A DNA stretch of 64,000 bases from SMYC01 sp963578475 (lineage in GTDB: Bacteria > Acidobacteriota > Vicinamibacteria > Marinacidobacterales > SMYC01). A program made the position numbers and the translations under genes. Under the pieces are notes generated by a model that was not told the DNA's origin, made no database searches, and worked only from the letters and a program-made list of their open reading frames with translations. This document shows positions 54,502 to 63,259 of this stretch, in pieces (within the stretch, counting starts at the first letter, position 1; every line of letters begins with the position of its first letter). The stretch covers positions 1-64,000 of the forward strand of contig CAUZCL010000004.1 of NCBI GenBank assembly GCA_963578475.1, read 5' to 3'.

Positions 54502-55035
54502 GTGGAGACGTTGCTTACCGCACAGGCAGTTTTCTACTACATGGCGGCCGCCAGCGTCGCGAGCGCATTGCTGGCTGTCACCCGCAGGAACCCCGTCCAC
54601 AGCATGCTCTGGGTGCTGGCGCTCTTCCTCCACATGGCGGGCATGTTCCTGCTCTTGAACGCTGAGTTCCTGGCAGCCGTGCAGGTTATCGTTTACGCTG
54701 GCGCCATCCTGATCTTCTATCTCTTCGTGGTGATGCTGCTCGACCTGCCGGACGAGGAGGCTCGGCCGCGCTTCGAACGGCACTGGCCGTTCGCCGCTCT
54801 TGTGGGGCTGTCCTTCGCATCATTGGCATGGCTCGCCCGTTCGGACATGGACCTCTTCGAAGTGGGCATCGCCGCCGCGGCAAAGCCGGATGGCCCGCCT
54901 CTGGGGAGCCTCGAGGACCTCGGCTTGGAGCTCTTCGGTCCGTTCGCGTTGCCTTTCGAGATGGCGTCGCTGGTGCTCCTGGCGGCCATCATCGGCGCCA
55001 TCCTCCTCGCCCGGAACCGGGGAGCAGGGGCATGA
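54502..55035 (+). CDS. nuoJ: NADH-quinone oxidoreductase subunit J
   Basis: A 177-residue membrane protein with five hydrophobic segments. The family hallmark is VQVIVYAGAILIFYLFVVML after MLWVLALFLHMAGMFLLLNA. NuoJ sits in the proton-translocating arm next to NuoA, K and H. The start is GTG 54502 (METLLTAQAVFYYMAAASVA). A loop with DLPDEEARPRF and a Pro/Gly-rich linker precede the last helix. It opens the operon and overlaps nuoK by ATGA. Confidence 0.92.
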   Translation: METLLTAQAVFYYMAAASVASALLAVTRRNPVHSMLWVLALFLHMAGMFLLLNAEFLAAVQVIVYAGAILIFYLFVVMLLDLPDEEARPRFERHWPFAALVGLSFASLAWLARSDMDLFEVGIAAAAKPDGPPLGSLEDLGLELFGPFALPFEMASLVLLAAIIGAILLARNRGAGA

Positions 55036-55337
55036 TCGTTCCGCTCCAAACCATTCTCGGACTGAGCGCCGTTCTCTTCGGGATCGGTGCGTTCGGCTTT
55101 CTGGCCCGGCGCAACATCATCCTCATGTTCGTCTCGGCCGAGATCATGCTCAACGCAGTCAACCTCAGCCTGGTCGGCTTCAGCAGGCATCTCGAGGATC
55201 CCCGGGGTCAGGTTCTGGCCCTCTTCGTCATCGCGGTAGCCGCCGCGGAGGCGGCGGTCGGCCTCGGGCTCGTGATCGCCTTGAACCGGAACAAGCCCGG
55301 ACTCGGAGTCGGCGACATCACCGAGCTCAGATGGTGA
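55032..55337 (+). CDS. nuoK: NADH-quinone oxidoreductase subunit K
   Basis: A 102-residue protein with three membrane helices, normal for NuoK/MrpC. The two conserved membrane glutamates are visible in FVSAEIMLNAVNLSLVGF (helix 2) and AVAAAEAAVGLGLVIAL (helix 3). It forms part of the hydrophilic axis linking the quinone site to the antiporter subunits. ATG 55032 overlaps the nuoJ stop; longer upstream frames are not real. Sixteen bases separate it from the next gene. Confidence 0.93.
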   Translation: MIVPLQTILGLSAVLFGIGAFGFLARRNIILMFVSAEIMLNAVNLSLVGFSRHLEDPRGQVLALFVIAVAAAEAAVGLGLVIALNRNKPGLGVGDITELRW

Positions 55338-55353
55338 TGGTTCCGAGATCGGG

Positions 55354-56820
55354 ATGTCCGTGATACCCCTGCTCGCAGTGCTGGCGCCCGCCCTCGGCGC
55401 CCTCTTCATCGCCTTCACGGGTGAGCGTCGCCCCAACTTGAGGGAGCTCTGGTCGTTTGTCGCCGGACTCACGATGCTTACTCTCATTGCCAGCATGGTC
55501 CCGGAGGTCCTTTTGGGCGGCGCGCCCGAGATCGTGCTCTTCCGTCTCCTCCCCGGTATCGAGTTGGCGTTTCGGGCGGATGCCTTCGGGCTTCTCTTCG
55601 CCATCGGGGCGTCGGTCCTGTGGCTCCTCACCTCAGCCTACTCGATCGGCTACATGCGGACTCTCAAGGAGCACGCGCAGACACGCTACTTTGCCTGTTT
55701 TGCTCTGGCCCTAACCGCCACGGTCGGGGTCGCCCTCTCCGCCAACCTCTTCACGATGTTTCTCTTCTACGAAGGCTTGACCCTGGTCACCTACCCGCTC
55801 GTGGGTCACCACGGAGACGACAAGGCTAGGGCCGGCGCCCGCAAGTACATCATCTATTTGCTGGGTGCCGCCAAGGTGTTCCTGCTGGCGGCCATTATCC
55901 TGACCTACAACCTCGCCGGAACCCTGGAGTTTCGCGCCGGCGGCATCCTGCCCGCTGACAAGCTCGCCGAACAGCCGACACTGCTTCTCGTGATCTTTGC
56001 CCTCTTTCTTTTTGGATTCGCAAAGAACGCGCTCATGCCGCTGCACAGCTGGCTGCCGGCGGCCATGGTGGCGCCCACGCCGGTGAGCGCGCTGTTGCAT
56101 GCGGTGGCCGTGGTCAAGACCGGGGTCTTCTGTACCGTTCGGGTCTTTCTCTTCGTCTTCGGTCCAGGCGCCATGCGCGAGATCGGTGCCGATCAGCTGG
56201 CCCTAGTGGCCGCCTCAGTGACCATCCTGGTCGCCTCGTTGCTGGCGCTCAGTCAGGACAATCTGAAAGCCCGGCTGGCCTTCTCCACGGTGAGCCAGCT
56301 CTCCTACATCATCCTCGGAGCGACGCTCTTGAACGCCAGTGGTGTCATGGGCGGCGTCGCGCATATCACCAACCACGCCGTATCGAAAATCACACTCTTC
56401 TTCTGCGCCGGCTCGATCTACGTCTCTACGCGCAAGACCGAGGTAAGCCAACTCTCCGGCTTGGCCAAGCGCATGCCATGGACCATGGCGGCGTTCTCGC
56501 TAGCCTCGCTGAGCATCGTGGGGATTCCGCTCACCAGCGGCTTCGTCTCCAAATGGTACCTCGTCCTCGGTGCAGTGGAGTTCAGAAGCCTCCCCGTACT
56601 GGGAGTGCTCCTTTCAAGCTCGCTCCTCACCGCGGCCTATCTGGGGCCGATCGTGTTCAAGGCCTACTTCGAGCCGGAGCCCCCGGGCAATAACGACAGG
56701 GACGAAATCCACGAAGTGCCCTGGATGGTGGCGCCCCTGGCGATCACCGCCGCCGTAAGCCTGCTCCTGGGCCTCTTTCCCGGTCCGGTGCTCGAGTTGG
56801 CGGGAAGGGCGATGCCGTGA
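55354..56820 (+). CDS. Antiporter-type subunit 1 (MrpD/NuoL-like, no lateral-helix tail)
   Basis: A 488-residue, roughly 14-helix protein of the proton-conducting membrane transporter family. Key charges are present: Glu in FLFYEGLTLVTYPLVGH (helix 5), Lys in FGFAKNALMPLHSWLPAAM (helix 7), Lys in AVAVVKTGVFCTVR (helix 8) and later FVSKWYLVLGA (helix 12). It ends soon after helix 14, so it lacks the C-terminal amphipathic lateral helix that marks true NuoL. It resembles the cation/H+ antiporter subunit D group. In this operon it occupies the usual nuoL position but is followed by another, longer homologue. It overlaps the next small gene by four bases. Confidence 0.88.
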   Translation: MSVIPLLAVLAPALGALFIAFTGERRPNLRELWSFVAGLTMLTLIASMVPEVLLGGAPEIVLFRLLPGIELAFRADAFGLLFAIGASVLWLLTSAYSIGYMRTLKEHAQTRYFACFALALTATVGVALSANLFTMFLFYEGLTLVTYPLVGHHGDDKARAGARKYIIYLLGAAKVFLLAAIILTYNLAGTLEFRAGGILPADKLAEQPTLLLVIFALFLFGFAKNALMPLHSWLPAAMVAPTPVSALLHAVAVVKTGVFCTVRVFLFVFGPGAMREIGADQLALVAASVTILVASLLALSQDNLKARLAFSTVSQLSYIILGATLLNASGVMGGVAHITNHAVSKITLFFCAGSIYVSTRKTEVSQLSGLAKRMPWTMAAFSLASLSIVGIPLTSGFVSKWYLVLGAVEFRSLPVLGVLLSSSLLTAAYLGPIVFKAYFEPEPPGNNDRDEIHEVPWMVAPLAITAAVSLLLGLFPGPVLELAGRAMP

Positions 56821-57080
56821 GCTTTCTAGAGAGACAGCTAGAAGATCCGGTTCGCTTCAAGCGAGTCAAGCTCTGGTTTCACGTCGGCCTGGTCGTGGTG
56901 ATTGCGGCCGAGATCGTTCTGCCGCGTGTGTTTCACGGAGGCGACCACCACTTCTCGTTCGAGAGCTGGCCTGCCTGGGGCTCGCTCTATGGGTTGCTCT
57001 CCTGCGTAGCGATCATCGTGCTATCGAAGCTCATCGGAAAAGCGTCGCTGATGCGCCCCGAGGACTACTACGATGATTGA
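56817..57080 (+). CDS. Small two-helix membrane protein inserted in the complex I operon
   Basis: GTG 56817 opens 87 codons: SFLERQLEDPVRFKRVKLWF, then a membrane helix (HVGLVVVIAAEIVLPRVF), a His-rich loop (HGGDHHFSFESWP), a second helix (LYGLLSCVAIIVLSKLIGKA) and an acidic end (MRPEDYYDD). It is coupled to both neighbours (four-base overlap upstream, eight-base overlap downstream). I do not know it as a standard complex I subunit. The fixed place between two antiporter-type genes suggests a linker or assembly factor between those subunits. Confidence 0.8.
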   Translation: MSFLERQLEDPVRFKRVKLWFHVGLVVVIAAEIVLPRVFHGGDHHFSFESWPAWGSLYGLLSCVAIIVLSKLIGKASLMRPEDYYDD

Positions 57081-58836
57081 GTGGATCCACCCGGGACTCA
57101 CTCTCATCCTGGGCGCCTGGGTGTTACCGCTGCTCCGGGGCCGGATCCAGCGAGTCGCCATGATCGCGCTGCCCGCCGCCGCCGTGGTCGCTTGCTTTCT
57201 GATGACTCCCGGGACCTACGGCGTCGTCAGTTTCCTCGGCCAGGAGTTGGTGTTCGGCCGGGTGGACAGCCTGAGCCTGATCTTCTCCTACGTGTTCTCG
57301 ATCATGGCGTTGTTAGGGATGATCTACGCGCTCCACGTCAAAGAAGATTCTCAGCACGTAGCTTCCTTGGTTTATGCAGGAGGTGCCCTCGGCGTAACGT
57401 TCGCCGGCGACTTCCTCACTCTCTACATCTTCTGGGAGCTTCTGGCGATCTCTTCGGCGCTTCTGATCTTGCTGCGCCGCGAACGAAGTGCGGTTCAAGC
57501 CGGGTTCCGCTATCTTCTGTTTCACGTTTTCGGCGGGCTCCTCCTCCTGGCAGGGATTGTGCTCCATTGGGAGCAGACCGGGTCGATCGCCTTCGGGGAC
57601 ATGGGAGCCTTCTCGGGCAGCCTCTCCTGGGGCTTGATCCTCGCGGCCTTTCTCTTGAACGCCGCGGTTCCGCCGCTCGGCGCGTGGCTTCCCGACGCTT
57701 ACCCCGAGGCCACAGTCACGGGCGCCATCTTCATGACGGCCTTCACCACCAAGTCGGCCGTCTACGTCTTGATCCGCGGCTTCGCGGGCACGGAGCTCTT
57801 GGTGTGGCTGGGCGCGGCCATGGCGATTTACGGCGTGGTGTACGCAGTGCTGGAGAACGACGCCCGCAGACTGTTGGCCTACCACATCATTAGCCAGGTC
57901 GGTTACATGGTCTGCGGAGTAGGCATCGGGACGGCGCTGGCCATAAACGGTGCCACCGCTCACGCCTTCGCGCACATCCTCTACAAAGCGTTGTTGTTCA
58001 TGGGCGCCGGCGCCGTCCTGCAGATGACTGGAGTGCGAAAACTGAGCGACATGGGTGGGCTCTATAAAACCATGCCGGTAACACTCGGTCTCTACATGAT
58101 TGGAGGCTTTGCCATCTCGGCGGTGCCGTTGTTCAGCGGCTTCGTGAGTAAGTCCATGGTGATCTCCGCCGCTGGCGAAGAACACCTGCCAGTAATTTTT
58201 CTCATGCTCACCCTGGCCTCCGCGGGAACCTTTCTGCACACCGGCCTCAAGCTTCCCTACTACATGTTCTTCGGCAAGGACTCGGGGCTGCGAGCCAAGG
58301 AGCCGCCCTTGAACATGCTCGTGGCCATGGGCCTGGCCGCGAGCGCCTGTATCTTGATCGGACTCTTACCGGGACTTCTCTACCAACACCTTCCGAACGC
58401 CGTGGACTATATTCCGTACACGCTGGCGCACGTCACGAGCACACTCGGTATGTTGGCTTTCACGGCGCTGGGTTTCTTCCTGCTGCTCAAGCGGCTCGAT
58501 CCCGAGCGCACGGTAAGCCTCGACACCGACTGGTTCTACCGTCGTGGTTTGACCCGTCTCCTGAACCTGATCCTGAAGCCCCTGGCGTGTCTCGAGTACG
58601 GCTACATCGGTGAGATTTACGAGCTCGTGATCCGGCGGCCCGTTTTGGGCGCAGCGAGTCTGTTCCAGAGATTCGACAGCCGGGTGGTGGATTCGGTGCT
58701 CGTGGGCGTGGGGCATTCGACCCGTAGCTTGAGCCAACACCTCAAGATCGTCGAAAGCGGCCATACCCAACACTACGGACTCATCATGGCCGCCGGAATC
58801 CTGGCTCTCCTGGCTTTTTTGATGCTCGCCCTATGA
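57073..58836 (+). CDS. Antiporter-type subunit 2 (NuoL-like with C-terminal lateral-helix region)
   Basis: A 587-residue protein of the same transporter family, closest to long Na+/H+ antiporter subunit D proteins. Helix 5 Glu is in FWELLAISSALLILL, and AFTTKSAVYVLIRGF supplies a helix 8 Lys. At the usual helix 7 Lys site it has Asn (FLLNAAVPPLGAWLPDAYPE), which may alter proton transfer. The C-terminus extends with DTDWFYRRGLTRLLNLILKP, an amphipathic stretch with DSRVVDSVLVGVGHSTRSLS, and a last helix (HYGLIMAAGILALLAFLMLA), the pattern of the NuoL lateral helix. It probably takes the distal NuoL position. It overlaps nuoM by ATGA. Confidence 0.87.
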   Translation: MIEWIHPGLTLILGAWVLPLLRGRIQRVAMIALPAAAVVACFLMTPGTYGVVSFLGQELVFGRVDSLSLIFSYVFSIMALLGMIYALHVKEDSQHVASLVYAGGALGVTFAGDFLTLYIFWELLAISSALLILLRRERSAVQAGFRYLLFHVFGGLLLLAGIVLHWEQTGSIAFGDMGAFSGSLSWGLILAAFLLNAAVPPLGAWLPDAYPEATVTGAIFMTAFTTKSAVYVLIRGFAGTELLVWLGAAMAIYGVVYAVLENDARRLLAYHIISQVGYMVCGVGIGTALAINGATAHAFAHILYKALLFMGAGAVLQMTGVRKLSDMGGLYKTMPVTLGLYMIGGFAISAVPLFSGFVSKSMVISAAGEEHLPVIFLMLTLASAGTFLHTGLKLPYYMFFGKDSGLRAKEPPLNMLVAMGLAASACILIGLLPGLLYQHLPNAVDYIPYTLAHVTSTLGMLAFTALGFFLLLKRLDPERTVSLDTDWFYRRGLTRLLNLILKPLACLEYGYIGEIYELVIRRPVLGAASLFQRFDSRVVDSVLVGVGHSTRSLSQHLKIVESGHTQHYGLIMAAGILALLAFLMLAL

Positions 58837-60299
58837 CTGCCTATCCTGTACTCACCGTCGTGACCTTCCTCCCTCTGGTGGGTGCGGCCTTGGTACTGTT
58901 TCTCGGGGGCGAGCGGCGCGCGCGCTGGATCGCCCTGGCCACGGCAGTCATGACTCTGGTAGCCTCGGCGCCCCTCTACTTGAGCTTCGACAAGACCTCG
59001 AGCGCTCTGCAGTTCGTCGAGTCTCGAGAGTGGATCCCGTCGTGGGGCATCACCTACGGCATGGGCGTGGATGGCATCAGCGTGCTGTTCATCTTCCTCG
59101 CCTCGCTCTTGGTCGTCTTGTGCATCGGAGCGTCCTGGATTGCGGTTCACACGAGAACGCAGGAGTTCTACGCAGCCTTACTGGTCGCGGAGACGGCGAT
59201 GATCGGGCTCTTCGCCGCGTCCAATCTGTTTCTCTTCTTCATTTTCTGGGAGCTCATCGTGGTTCCCTTGTTTCTGTTGATCGGCATCTGGGGAGGCAAA
59301 AAGCGCGTCTACGCCTCGGTCAAGTTCTTGATCTTCACCCTAACGGGCAGCGTCTTGATGCTGGTGGGCATGATGGCTCTGTACAACCTTTGCGGCACCT
59401 TGGATTTCAAGGCCCTCGCTCTCGCCCGAGAGAGTTTAGAGCCCCGTCATCAGGCCTGGCTCTTTGCGGCCTTTCTAGCTGCCTTCGCGGTCAAAGTACC
59501 CATGTTCCCGGTGCACACTTGGTTGCCGGACGCCCACACCGAAGCCCCCACTGCGGGGAGCGTGATCCTGGCGGGAATCCTCCTCAAGATGGGCGCCTAC
59601 GGATTCCTGCGGGTCTCGCTTCCGATTCTTCCCGACGGCGTAGCGTTCTTCGTGAAACCCATGCTCGCCATCTCCGCGGTAGCCATCGTCTACGGCGCCT
59701 ATGTGACCCTGGTCCAGAAGGATATGAAGCGCCTCATCGCCTATTCCAGCGTCAGCCACATGGGCTTCGTAACTCTGGGCATCTTCACCCTCGACCAGCG
59801 GGGGGTCGAGGGCGGGATCCTCCAGATGATCAATCACGGAATCGTCACCTCGGCGCTCTTTTTGTGCATCGGCATGATCTACGAACGCACGCACACGAGA
59901 GAGATCAAAGACTACGGAGGCGTTGGCAAAGCCGCGCCCGTCTACTCCACCTTCTTGGCGCTCTTCTGTCTGGCAGCGGCGGGATTCCCGGGTCTGAATT
60001 CGTTCGTAGGGGAGTTCCTGATCGTAGGTAGCGCGTTCAGGACCGAGGCTTGGCTCGGGGCCATGGCGATCTGGGGCGTCGCGCTTGGGACTACCTACGT
60101 GGTTTGGCTCTACTACCGTGTGGTCATGGGTGAGAACAACCCGGGACTTCTGAAGCTAGAGCTCGAGCTCAACGCACGCGAGGTAGCAACGCTTGCACCG
60201 TTGGCCATCCTCGTTATATCTCTCGGCCTCTATCCTGAGCTCGTCCTATCCTATCTTCGTGCTCCCGTAGCCGTGCTGCTCGCTGGTGTCGTGCCATGA
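58833..60299 (+). CDS. nuoM: NADH-quinone oxidoreductase subunit M
   Basis: A standard NuoM of 488 residues. Glu in FFIFWELIVVPLFLLIGIWG (helix 5), Lys in FAVKVPMFPVHTWLPDAHTE (helix 7) and Lys in LAGILLKMGAYGFLRV (helix 8) are the conserved proton-path residues. SSVSHMGFVTLGIF and AAAGFPGLNSFVGEFLI complete the usual pattern. It starts at ATG 58833 and overlaps both neighbours by ATGA. No lesions occur. Confidence 0.94.
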   Translation: MTAYPVLTVVTFLPLVGAALVLFLGGERRARWIALATAVMTLVASAPLYLSFDKTSSALQFVESREWIPSWGITYGMGVDGISVLFIFLASLLVVLCIGASWIAVHTRTQEFYAALLVAETAMIGLFAASNLFLFFIFWELIVVPLFLLIGIWGGKKRVYASVKFLIFTLTGSVLMLVGMMALYNLCGTLDFKALALARESLEPRHQAWLFAAFLAAFAVKVPMFPVHTWLPDAHTEAPTAGSVILAGILLKMGAYGFLRVSLPILPDGVAFFVKPMLAISAVAIVYGAYVTLVQKDMKRLIAYSSVSHMGFVTLGIFTLDQRGVEGGILQMINHGIVTSALFLCIGMIYERTHTREIKDYGGVGKAAPVYSTFLALFCLAAAGFPGLNSFVGEFLIVGSAFRTEAWLGAMAIWGVALGTTYVVWLYYRVVMGENNPGLLKLELELNAREVATLAPLAILVISLGLYPELVLSYLRAPVAVLLAGVVP

Positions 60300-61732
60300 A
60301 CAGCACAGCGGGGGTCGCTGACCTGGCCCTGATCATACCCGAGCTGATTCTGCTCGTCACGGCGTTAGCGCTCATTCTCTTGGCGCCTCGCATCCGGAGA
60401 GGGCCCGCCGCCGCGGTCGGGACGGTTCTAGCGGCGCTCGCCGCCGCCCTGGCCTCGGCCTGGGTCTTGCCCTCGGACACCGTAACAGGGTTCGGAGGCA
60501 TGATCACCCAGGATGGCTATTCCGGGTTCTTCAAGATTCTGATCGCCGCGGCCCTGGCTCTAGCCGCACTTCTCTCGGTGCGCGGCAGTGACGAGGACGA
60601 GGACGAGGACGAGGCTCCGCGTGGCGAGTACCACGCCCTGCTGCTCCTCGCCTCGATCGGAATGATGCTCGCGGTCTCGACCGTGGATCTACTGACCCTC
60701 TACCTGGGCCTGGAGTTGATGACGATCTGCTCCTACATCCTGGTGGGGTTCCACGTGCAGAGGCCGACCTCGAACGAGGCGGCGATAAAGTACTTCCTCG
60801 TTGCCTCCTTCGCCTCGGCCCTGCTCCTCTACGGGATCAGCCTGACCTACGGTTTAGCGGGCAGCACCGGCTTCGCTACCGTGGCGTCGGCGTTGTCCGC
60901 GCACGACCCGGGTAGAAGCCCCCTCGTCGTGGTCGCCATCTTGCTGGTGCTGGGTGGCCTGGCCTTCAAGATCGGGGCCGTGCCGTTTCACTCCTGGGCG
61001 CCCGACGCCTATCAGGGTGCGAGCGCACCGGTTGCAGCCTTCTTGGCGGCCGGATCCAAGGCGGCCGGTCTCGCAGCTCTGGGACGGGTCACGTTTGTCG
61101 CGTACGGCTCGGCCGCCGAGGTACTGTCCTTGCTTCTCGCGGGTCTCGCAGCTCTCTCCATTGTGGTTGGCAGCATCACCTTGTTGGCCCAGACCGACAT
61201 GAAACGCCTCCTGGCCTACTCCTCCATCGCGCATGCAGGCTACGCCATCCTGGGCCTCATCGCCGGCACTCCCGCAGGGATCTCGGCGACGATGACCTAC
61301 GCCTTCTTCTACGTGTTCATGACTCTAGGCGCCTTCGGCGTGGTTATCGCCCTCGGCAAGAGGGGAGCAACCCTGGACGGCTATAAAGGCCTGGCCGCTC
61401 AGCAGCCCGTAGCAGCGGCGCTCATGCTGCTTTTCTTCTTGTCATTGACCGGGCTCCCTCCAACAGCCGGTTTCGTTGCCAAGTTCGTCGTCATCCTGAG
61501 CGCTGTGCGCGCCGGCCACATGGTGCTTGCAGTGCTGGCCGTGGCCTGCAGTGTGATCTCGGCCTTCGTCTACATGCGCGTGGCGGTGTACATGTTCATG
61601 AGGGAGCCCGAGGAGCCGGCACCGTCACGCTGGCCGGTGGCGGTGTCCGCGGCGCTTGCGGTGGCCGCGCTGGTCACTCTGATCGGCGGCATCTCACCCG
61701 CTAGTCTCATGTCCTGGGCGGTGGCGCCATGA
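60296..61732 (+). CDS. nuoN: NADH-quinone oxidoreductase subunit N
   Basis: The 478-residue NuoN has the family text LGLELMTICSYILVGFHVQR with the helix 5 Glu and FKIGAVPFHSWAPDAYQGAS with the helix 7 Lys. SSIAHAGYAILGLIAG and TGLPPTAGFVAKFVV follow. It is the antiporter-like subunit closest to the quinone module in standard complex I. A charged loop DEDEDEDEAPR (residues about 98-108) is coded by a GAC/GAG repeat. Seventy-five bases, the longest gap in the operon, separate it from nuoA; they contain no obvious terminator. Confidence 0.94.
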   Translation: MNSTAGVADLALIIPELILLVTALALILLAPRIRRGPAAAVGTVLAALAAALASAWVLPSDTVTGFGGMITQDGYSGFFKILIAAALALAALLSVRGSDEDEDEDEAPRGEYHALLLLASIGMMLAVSTVDLLTLYLGLELMTICSYILVGFHVQRPTSNEAAIKYFLVASFASALLLYGISLTYGLAGSTGFATVASALSAHDPGRSPLVVVAILLVLGGLAFKIGAVPFHSWAPDAYQGASAPVAAFLAAGSKAAGLAALGRVTFVAYGSAAEVLSLLLAGLAALSIVVGSITLLAQTDMKRLLAYSSIAHAGYAILGLIAGTPAGISATMTYAFFYVFMTLGAFGVVIALGKRGATLDGYKGLAAQQPVAAALMLLFFLSLTGLPPTAGFVAKFVVILSAVRAGHMVLAVLAVACSVISAFVYMRVAVYMFMREPEEPAPSRWPVAVSAALAVAALVTLIGGISPASLMSWAVAP

Positions 61733-61807
61733 ATGCAAGCAATCCCGCCATGAACCCACCATGCATGCCGGCAGTCCTGTAACATTGAGCTCGAGGTACC
61801 ATCAGCA

Positions 61808-62161
61808 GTGAACGAATACGTTGGGCTTGCAGTGAGCATCGTCCTGGCCGCAGGGATCACCGGCTTGATGGTGGTGCTGGGCTCAACCCTGGGGAAGAAG
61901 AACCCTAGCGCCGTCAAGCTGTCGCCGTTCGAGTGCGGCCAAGAACCCTTCTCCCTGCCGATGGGCAGGTTGGTGGTCAAGTTCTATCTCACCGCAATCC
62001 TGTTCATCCTGTTCGACGTCGAGCTCGTCTTCCTCTACCCGTGGGCCGTCGTGTACCGCACGCTCGGGTTCTTGGGGCTGGTCGAGATGGGCGTCTTTCT
62101 CAGCGTGCTGATGGTGGGCTTCGTCTACGCCTGGGCCAACGGCGCCCTAGATTGGAAGTGA
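61808..62161 (+). CDS. nuoA: NADH-quinone oxidoreductase subunit A
   Basis: A 117-residue, three-helix subunit starting at GTG 61808 (NEYVGLAVSIVLAAGITGLM). The loop with FECGQEP (conserved Cys-Gly) and the helix KFYLTAILFILFDVELVFLY with its conserved acidic residues are diagnostic of NuoA. GAGG lies about 10 bases before the start. It begins the A-B-C-D half of the operon, which here follows nuoN instead of leading the operon as in E. coli. Confidence 0.93.
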   Translation: MNEYVGLAVSIVLAAGITGLMVVLGSTLGKKNPSAVKLSPFECGQEPFSLPMGRLVVKFYLTAILFILFDVELVFLYPWAVVYRTLGFLGLVEMGVFLSVLMVGFVYAWANGALDWK

Positions 62162-62163
62162 AC

Positions 62164-62676
62164 ATGTCGAGCGAACCGTCATTTCTCACTAGTCGACTCG
62201 AGGAAGCCCTGGGCTGGGCTCGGAAGTTCTCGATCTTCCAATACCCTTTCGTGACGGCTTGCTGCGGGATGGAGTACATGGCAACGGCCTGCTCTCACTA
62301 CGATGTCGACCGCTTCGGAGCCGGCCTCCCCAGATTCTCGCCGCGCCAGTCCGACGTGCTCTTCGTGGTCGGTACGATCAGTCACAAGATGGCACCGGTT
62401 TTGGTGCGCATCCATGAGCAGATGGCCGACCCCAAGTGGGTGGTCTCCTTTGGCGTCTGCACCTGCACGGGCGGTTTCTACGACAACTACGCGACCGTGA
62501 TGGGCATCGATACGATCATGCCGGTGGACGTCTACATACCGGGATGCCCGCCGCGACCGGAGATGGTCCTCGACGGTCTGATGAAGCTCCAGAACAAGAT
62601 CCAGGACCAACATATGGGCGGTAAGCGGCCGGCGCCCGAACAGCGTCCGCCGCAACTAGAGGGATACGAGGTATGA
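62164..62676 (+). CDS. nuoB: NADH-quinone oxidoreductase subunit B (cluster N2)
   Basis: 170 residues from ATG 62164. The N2 4Fe-4S ligands are visible: tandem cysteines in VTACCGMEYM, a Cys in FGVCTCTGGFYDNYATVMG and a Cys in VYIPGCPPRPEMVLDG. The CTCTGG stretch carries an extra cysteine and Thr where many NuoB proteins read CASSGG. The subunit passes electrons from the hydrophilic arm to quinone together with NuoD. It overlaps nuoC by ATGA. Confidence 0.93.
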   Translation: MSSEPSFLTSRLEEALGWARKFSIFQYPFVTACCGMEYMATACSHYDVDRFGAGLPRFSPRQSDVLFVVGTISHKMAPVLVRIHEQMADPKWVVSFGVCTCTGGFYDNYATVMGIDTIMPVDVYIPGCPPRPEMVLDGLMKLQNKIQDQHMGGKRPAPEQRPPQLEGYEV

Positions 62677-63257
62677 ATAACTCCTCCCTGATCGAGTCCG
62701 TCACCAAGCGCTTTCCCGATGGCGTGTCGGCTTCCCACACCTACCGGGGCGACGCCACCGTGGTTCTGCAACTGGACGCGCTCCTCGAGACGGCTCGCTT
62801 CCTCAAGGAAGACCCGGCAATGGAGATGAACTTCCTCGTGGACGTGACCGCAGTCGACTATTCCGCTTTCGGTAAAGGGTCGGTGCCGGCCTTCTTCTCC
62901 TCTTCTGGAGTGACGGTGAGACCCTCGCCTCAGATTCCGGATCCCGACCCGTGGCCCGGGCCGCCGGACAAAGCGCGCTTCGCGGTCGTGTACCACTTTT
63001 ACTCGATGGCCAAAAAGCACCGCCTGCGGCTGCAGGTTCCGATAGAAGATGAAACTTCCCCGGAAGTGGATTCTCTGACGTCGCTCTGGCCCGGAGCCAA
63101 CTGGCTGGAGCGCGAGGTCTGGGACATGTTCGGGATCGTTTTTCGGGGGCATCCGGACCTCAAGCGCATCCTCATGTACCAAGAGTTCGAAGGCCACCCG
63201 CTGCGCAAGGACTATCCCGTCGCGAAACGCCAGCCACTCATCGGACCCCTCAACTAG
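62673..63257 (+). CDS. nuoC: NADH-quinone oxidoreductase subunit C (30 kDa)
   Basis: A separate 194-residue NuoC, not fused to NuoD. The C-terminal signature is WLEREVWDMFGIVFRGHPDL, then KRILMYQEFEGHPLRKDYPV. A Pro-rich insert (PSPQIPDPDPWPGPPDKARF) sits between the first strands and the core. It stabilises the quinone module with NuoB and NuoD. The start ATG 62673 overlaps the nuoB stop; nuoD starts two bases after its TAG. Confidence 0.93.
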   Translation: MNNSSLIESVTKRFPDGVSASHTYRGDATVVLQLDALLETARFLKEDPAMEMNFLVDVTAVDYSAFGKGSVPAFFSSSGVTVRPSPQIPDPDPWPGPPDKARFAVVYHFYSMAKKHRLRLQVPIEDETSPEVDSLTSLWPGANWLEREVWDMFGIVFRGHPDLKRILMYQEFEGHPLRKDYPVAKRQPLIGPLN

Positions 63258-63259
63258 AC

